NCBI GenBank assembly: GCA_048213135.1
Contig: PS015137.1
Location: forward strand, 1 to 24,683
Direction of reading: 5' to 3'
From: Reclinomonas americana ATCC 50394
Taxonomy: Eukaryota; Jakobida; Jakobea; Jakobida
Length of the DNA stretch: 24,683 nucleotides
Part shown: in pieces, positions 18,800-24,683 of the stretch
How positions within the stretch are numbered: position 1 is the first letter of the stretch
Layout: every line of letters begins with the position of its first letter
The notes under the pieces: generated by a model
The model's database searches: none
Told to the model about the DNA's origin: nothing
What the model saw: only the letters and a program-made list of their open reading frames with translations
Position numbers and translations under genes: made by a program

Positions 18800-20121
18800 C
18801 TGAGAGGGGATGAAGAGGAGGAGTAAGAATCAATGATGTTCGAACGATGCGATGGTTGATTCGAGAATGATGCAGGGGATGCAGACAGAGGAGGGAAGAG
18901 AGGAGAGAGGAGGAGAGGGGAGAAGGGAGAGATAAGGGAGAGGGTGGTGGGAAGAGGGGAGATGAAGAGGCGAGCGTGCGCTCTGAAGAATAATTGGAGG
19001 CATTTCGAACACAATGTGCAAATGTGACTGTCAGATGAGCGACAGTGTGTGTGAGAGGGAGCGAGAGGAAGAGAAGGAGGGAGAGAAGAGAGGATGGGGA
19101 CAGAGGCACACACACGCACGCACATCGTCAGCTCGGACGCAAAAACGATGCAAAAATGTAACATGTGAACACGAGACACACACACTCGCTGCCACGAAGA
19201 GCAGAGCACGACAGCAGTAAGAGGAGGAACACGAGAGAGCAGAAGAGAGCGCAATGTGCAAGGAAAAACGGACAAGAAAGAACCGCCCAAGTGATGCAGG
19301 GAAAAACGAGTGACGAAATGCACGTGCATGAGTGAGACGGAGAAGCATGGAACAATAAACAAAACAGCACAACGACACAAAAAATGACAATGAAACACAG
19401 GAGGCAGAAAGCAGGAGTCGCAAAACAGCGGACGCCAAATTTGGAAGTCACGCTCCATGACATGCGAGAGTATTGGCACAGAAGAAACAGACACACACAA
19501 GAGTGAAGAGAGGTGGTGTACAGAAAGACAGACAAGACAGAGGGGAAAAAACTCATTTCCGAGAGAGAACTATAATGACGGCTGAGAGGAGCGAGAGAGA
19601 TGGAAGCACAAGAATGCGAACAAATGCGCCTCCGTCTTTTCAACACAAAAAAACAACACAACAATGGCAACAAGAATCATTCTCTCTCTCTCGCACACAC
19701 GCGCGTGATGTCACACACATGCACACACACATAAACAAACAAAGAAGAAAGTGATGTGAACAGCAGTCAAACAAGAGAAAGAGAGTGTTTGAGCAAATGA
19801 ATGAAACGTGCATGCACGCTCTCACCACGCAGCCAGAGCAAAGAGTAAGCGTGTGTGAGAAAGAGAGAGGCAGGCACACACACGCGCAGAGAAAGGAGAG
19901 AAAGACAAAACATGAGTGCAATACATCCTTCTCGGAAAAGACACAAAAAACACATTGTAAAAGAGAAAGCAACGCACGCGCGCGCTTGTCCTCACACGCG
20001 CACACACACGCACAGACGACGACAAAGAGAAAGAAAAAGTGTGCGTGTTTTGTGTGTGCAACATGTCACACTTTTTTGTTTGTTTGCGCGTGAGATCACC
20101 GAACACACACTCACACACACC

Positions 20122-20322
20122 NNNNNNNNNNNNNNNNNNNNNNNNNNNNNNNNNNNNNNNNNNNNNNNNNNNNNNNNNNNNNNNNNNNNNNNNNNNNNNN
20201 NNNNNNNNNNNNNNNNNNNNNNNNNNNNNNNNNNNNNNNNNNNNNNNNNNNNNNNNNNNNNNNNNNNNNNNNNNNNNNNNNNNNNNNNNNNNNNNNNNNN
20301 NNNNNNNNNNNNNNNNNNNNNN
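20122..20322. other. Assembly gap (201 N)
   Basis: Run of N; left flank is CA repeat, right flank is AT-rich (TTTAAATTT). Confidence 0.95.
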
Positions 20323-20444
20323 TTTAAATTTCAAGTTGCGGTTTTGAATATGGCTTTCTTGCAATTGCGTCTTGGCATTGCGGAGGAAGGGAGAGAGTGG
20401 GTTGAAGGCACGGGGGAACTGAGAAGTGCGTGTGGGGCAAGCTT

Positions 20445-20910
20445 CGAGAATTATACTTCGGAAATTTCCAGTTCATATTGCGGTGGTTTGTGTGTGCGGT
20501 GAGTACGTGCGTTGTGCACGAGTGCGTTGCGCTGCGTGTTGCTATTGTCGTGTGCGTGTGCTGCGAGTCATGGCGATGAATGGGAATATTCGTCGGAAAA
20601 TTCATGTCGTCATGACTGTGAAGCCATGGTGGGTTGTGCGGCGAGTGAACTCAGCAGAGGATGTGTGTATGAGTGCATTGTGAATGCGCTGCACGTGCGT
20701 ATGCGAGAGCAGAGGCAGAGGCGGCCGAGAACGGCGAAATATTCCCTTCGGAAATTTCGTAATCATTGACGAAATACTGCGGCGGCATGTGTACAAAGTA
20801 CGCGTGAAGCGGCGGTCGTGTGTGAGTGTGTAGAAACACATTGGCTGCGTGCGCGTGCAACTTGCTGGCAAGAAAGATGACAGCGATGAAACATTCCTTG
20901 GAAACATTCA
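20445..20910. repeat. Four degenerate repeats with AT-rich GGAAATTTC cores
   Basis: Cores of the form GAAATATTCC..TTCGGAAATTTC occur near 20449-20472, 20580-20602, 20737-20760 and 20888-20910, spaced 131-157 bp. Between them are GTGCG-rich stretches (TGCGGTGG, TGCGGCG, TGCGGCGGC). Divergence between copies is high. Confidence 0.6.
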
Positions 20911-20983
20911 CGCGTTTTTCTTGCTCTACGTTCTCTCTTCCCACTGCCTCTCTCTCTCACCCTCTCTTTCTCCCTTCAACCTC

Positions 20984-23031
<2,048 letters not shown>

Positions 23032-23649
23032 TTGAGTGCAAATACAATGAGTTGTGGGACAACACACCCACTGCAAGCTGTGCACTTGAGGAAGCTTGCT
23101 GCTGATACATGTACACTGTCGTTCTACATACAGGGATGGGCTGTGCACGTGGCCAGTGTCGCTGCATCTCAAAAAAAAAACGTGTACAAACGCGTACACT
23201 TCGTTCACCACATATGCGCATTCCAATAGTGCGATAAACGAGCACAAATCCCTTGTCGACGATGACCTTGGCACACCAACAATATGCAAACACATAATTA
23301 CTTCTCCAACAGTCATCTTCGAATTCCCGATTCAAAAGTCCGGCTGCTTGCATTCTCCTGCGTCAAGCACCCCCCATACACACATGTATGTCATATGTCA
23401 TCTGTGCATGCCTGTACAGATACGAGCCCAGGCCGTCCGTGGCAGAGGCAGCACTTTCGAATTCGAATATCTTGACGTCGACGCGAAGTTGTCCTTCTTT
23501 CATGCGCGCTTGCGTCTCCTTGCTCGGAACTTTATTCCCACAGAGGTATTAACTCCATAGCCACACCGCGCTATCGACCAGCTGACTTTGCTTTGCAACA
23601 GACAAGTTCGTGTCCCACACCCAATATCACGCACACAACACACAAAGAA
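23032..23649. promoter_or_regulatory. Divergent spacer between the TMEM33-type gene and the next + gene
   Basis: About 620 bp, less GC-rich than the genes, probably holding both promoters. No TATA box stands out. A short stretch at 23422-23541 on the plus strand looks coding (RGRGSTFEFEYLDVDAKLS...) and is followed by a plausible 59-nt intron (GTATTA...GCTGAC...CAACAG, 23542-23600). It could be an upstream exon of the + gene, but the sequence joined after that intron, before the ATG at 23650, looks like 5' UTR. Confidence 0.4.
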
Positions 23650-24054
23650 ATGAGCTTCGGAGGAGGAGCACCCGCCACCGCGCCTCTCACCGGCGACGGC
23701 CGCGACGCCGCCGAACGCGTCGGCCTCCGCTCCAGCAACCTTCTCCTCCTCGAAAGCATCACACTTGGTCAGCACGCACACAAACATCACGTGCCATGTC
23801 CATCTCTCTCTCACTCACTCTCTCCCATAAGATGTCGCCGACAACCTTGCCTCGCTGATCGAGCACGCTGCGCCTGGGTACGAGAGCGACTTTCTGCTCA
23901 ATCAAGTGCTGGCCTTGCCGCAACAGCAGCAGCAGCAGAGGCGAGGTGGTGACTCAGCAGCAAGTGCGTCTGATGCAGCACTGCTGCAGCAGCAGGGACA
24001 TGATGGGCGCTTCCGCGTGCCTGTGTGCACGGAGTTGTTGAAGCTGTTGTCGGA
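23650..24054 (+). CDS. Unrecognised protein, N-terminal part (continues beyond the window)
   Basis: Exon 1 is 23650-23767 (ATG, MSFGGGAPATAPLTGDGRD) and exon 2 is 23832-24054; the phases agree. The protein continues ...RSSNLLLLESITLDVADNLASLIEHAAPGYESDFL, a helical and probably conserved block. A polyglutamine stretch (CAG/CAA codons, about residues 69-74) and a second short Q run follow, then FRVPVCTELLKLLSEL. The 64-nt intron has GTCAGC...CTCACTCACTC...ATAAG. The donor chosen for exon 2, GTTGCG at 24055, is the recurrent type in this window; GTTGTG at 24060 is an alternative. No domain recognised. The following 600 bp are T/G-rich intron with tandem repeats, so later exons lie outside. Confidence 0.7.
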
Positions 24055-24336
24055 GTTGCGTTGTGTGTGTGTGAGAAAAAGGATGCGCATATTGGTTCAT
24101 TTGTTCCGAGGAGAAGAGAGAGACACGCACACGCAGAGACACACATGCACAGTGTGCGCGTTATGTGTGTGTCTCGTTGTGTGTCTTTCGTTGTTTATTC
24201 TCTCGCTTTTCGGTCTTGTCATGCTCTTCTTTCCTGCTCTTCGTTCCTGCTCTTTCTCTCTCTGTTTGCTGCTTGCTCTTGTGTGCTTCTTCGTGTGTGG
24301 TTGTTGCGCTGCGCTGGCTTGTGCTCATGCAAAGAT

Positions 24337-24683
24337 TCGCTGATTCGCGTTCGCTGTGTGAGAGGCATGATTGGTGTTTTTTTGTCGTGTTCTTCTCCTG
24401 GTCTCTCCGCTCATGCGTGGCGTGCTTGTTTCCGCCTTGTTTGCATCCCCTGCTGTGCATCTCTTCGATGGAGTGACCTCCGTGCTTGGATTCGCTTGTT
24501 TGCGTTTGCCATCGCGATTTGTCTTGCATGATTGGTGTTTTTTGTCGTGTTCTTCTCCTGGTCTCTCCGCTCATGCGTGGCATGCTTGTTTCCGCCTTGT
24601 TCGCGTCCCCTCCTGTGCATCTCTCCGATGGAGTGACGTCCGTGCTTGGAATTCGCTTGTTTGCGTTCGCTATGTGAGACGGA
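24337..24683. repeat. 161-bp tandem duplication reaching the window edge
   Basis: Copy 1 is 24366-24526 and copy 2 starts at 24527 (GCATGATTGGTGTTTTTT...) and runs to the end. They differ by only a few substitutions and one T. The tail of a preceding copy (TTCGCGTTCGCTGTGTGAGA) is visible at about 24343-24363, so the array has at least three partial units and likely continues rightward. Confidence 0.9.

Larger units (their letters stand above)
18800..20983. other. Non-coding stretch upstream of the acidic-protein gene; strongly strand-skewed
   Basis: No reliable exon found. From about 18860 to 20120 the plus strand is rich in A, G and CACA and poor in T, so a minus-strand transcript would be pyrimidine-rich. 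The missing first exon of the acidic-protein gene and its promoter should be here, possibly in the gap 20122-20322. The right part holds the AT-cored repeats listed separately. Confidence 0.6.

Noticed and set aside
18254-18813. Plus-strand open frames rich in Ser and Arg/His
   Set aside because: Antisense shadows of the Asp/Glu-rich exon of the minus-strand gene.

Overview
This is nuclear DNA of a GC-rich eukaryote, most likely a unicellular one. Every recognisable gene is broken by introns with GT...AG ends and an obvious CTCAC/CTGAC-type branch site, the standard code is used, and the proteins are eukaryote-specific (PRPF31, EMC6, EFCAB11, TMEM33, TLDc, kelch). I could not place the organism more precisely. 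The window holds eight runs of N, mostly next to simple-sequence repeats, so some first or last exons are hidden. Gene models were assembled by hand from conserved protein blocks, splice signals and exact reading-phase agreement at each exon join.

Layout, left to right: the 3' end of a TLDc-domain gene (+, 1-517) converges with a complete kelch-repeat gene (-, 3943 to 558; stop codons only 40 bp apart). A 1.4-kb divergent region with a degenerate satellite carrying a palindromic core (about 4350-5010) separates it from the splicing-factor gene PRPF31 (+, coding from 5881, ending 9671). PRPF31 converges with EMC6 (-, 11010 to 9776), and EFCAB11 lies just upstream of EMC6 on the same strand (-, 13456 to 11138). 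An uncharacterised helix-rich protein gene (+, from 14618, cut by a gap at 15732) follows. Next comes an uncharacterised acidic, disordered protein gene (-, 18799 to 16756, incomplete). A 2.2-kb purine-skewed region follows, and then a TMEM33/Pom33-family gene (-, 23031 to 20984) with an unusual N-terminal extension. Divergent from it is the 5' part of an unrecognised gene (+, from 23650), which runs into a 161-bp tandem repeat at the right edge.

The genes do not form a pathway. They are ordinary housekeeping genes packed on alternating strands, sharing short 3' (convergent) and 5' (divergent) spacers. Most introns are 55-75 nt; the few long ones are swollen by microsatellites and minisatellites.

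The most interesting signal is at the 5' splice sites. Ten introns, spread over six genes, start with GTTGCG (usually GTTGCGT), and none of those ten has G as the last exon base. Another six or seven start with GTGCGT or GTGCGG. This looks like a distinct, lineage-specific donor class. No CRISPR array, prokaryotic operon, tRNA, rRNA or transposase gene was seen.
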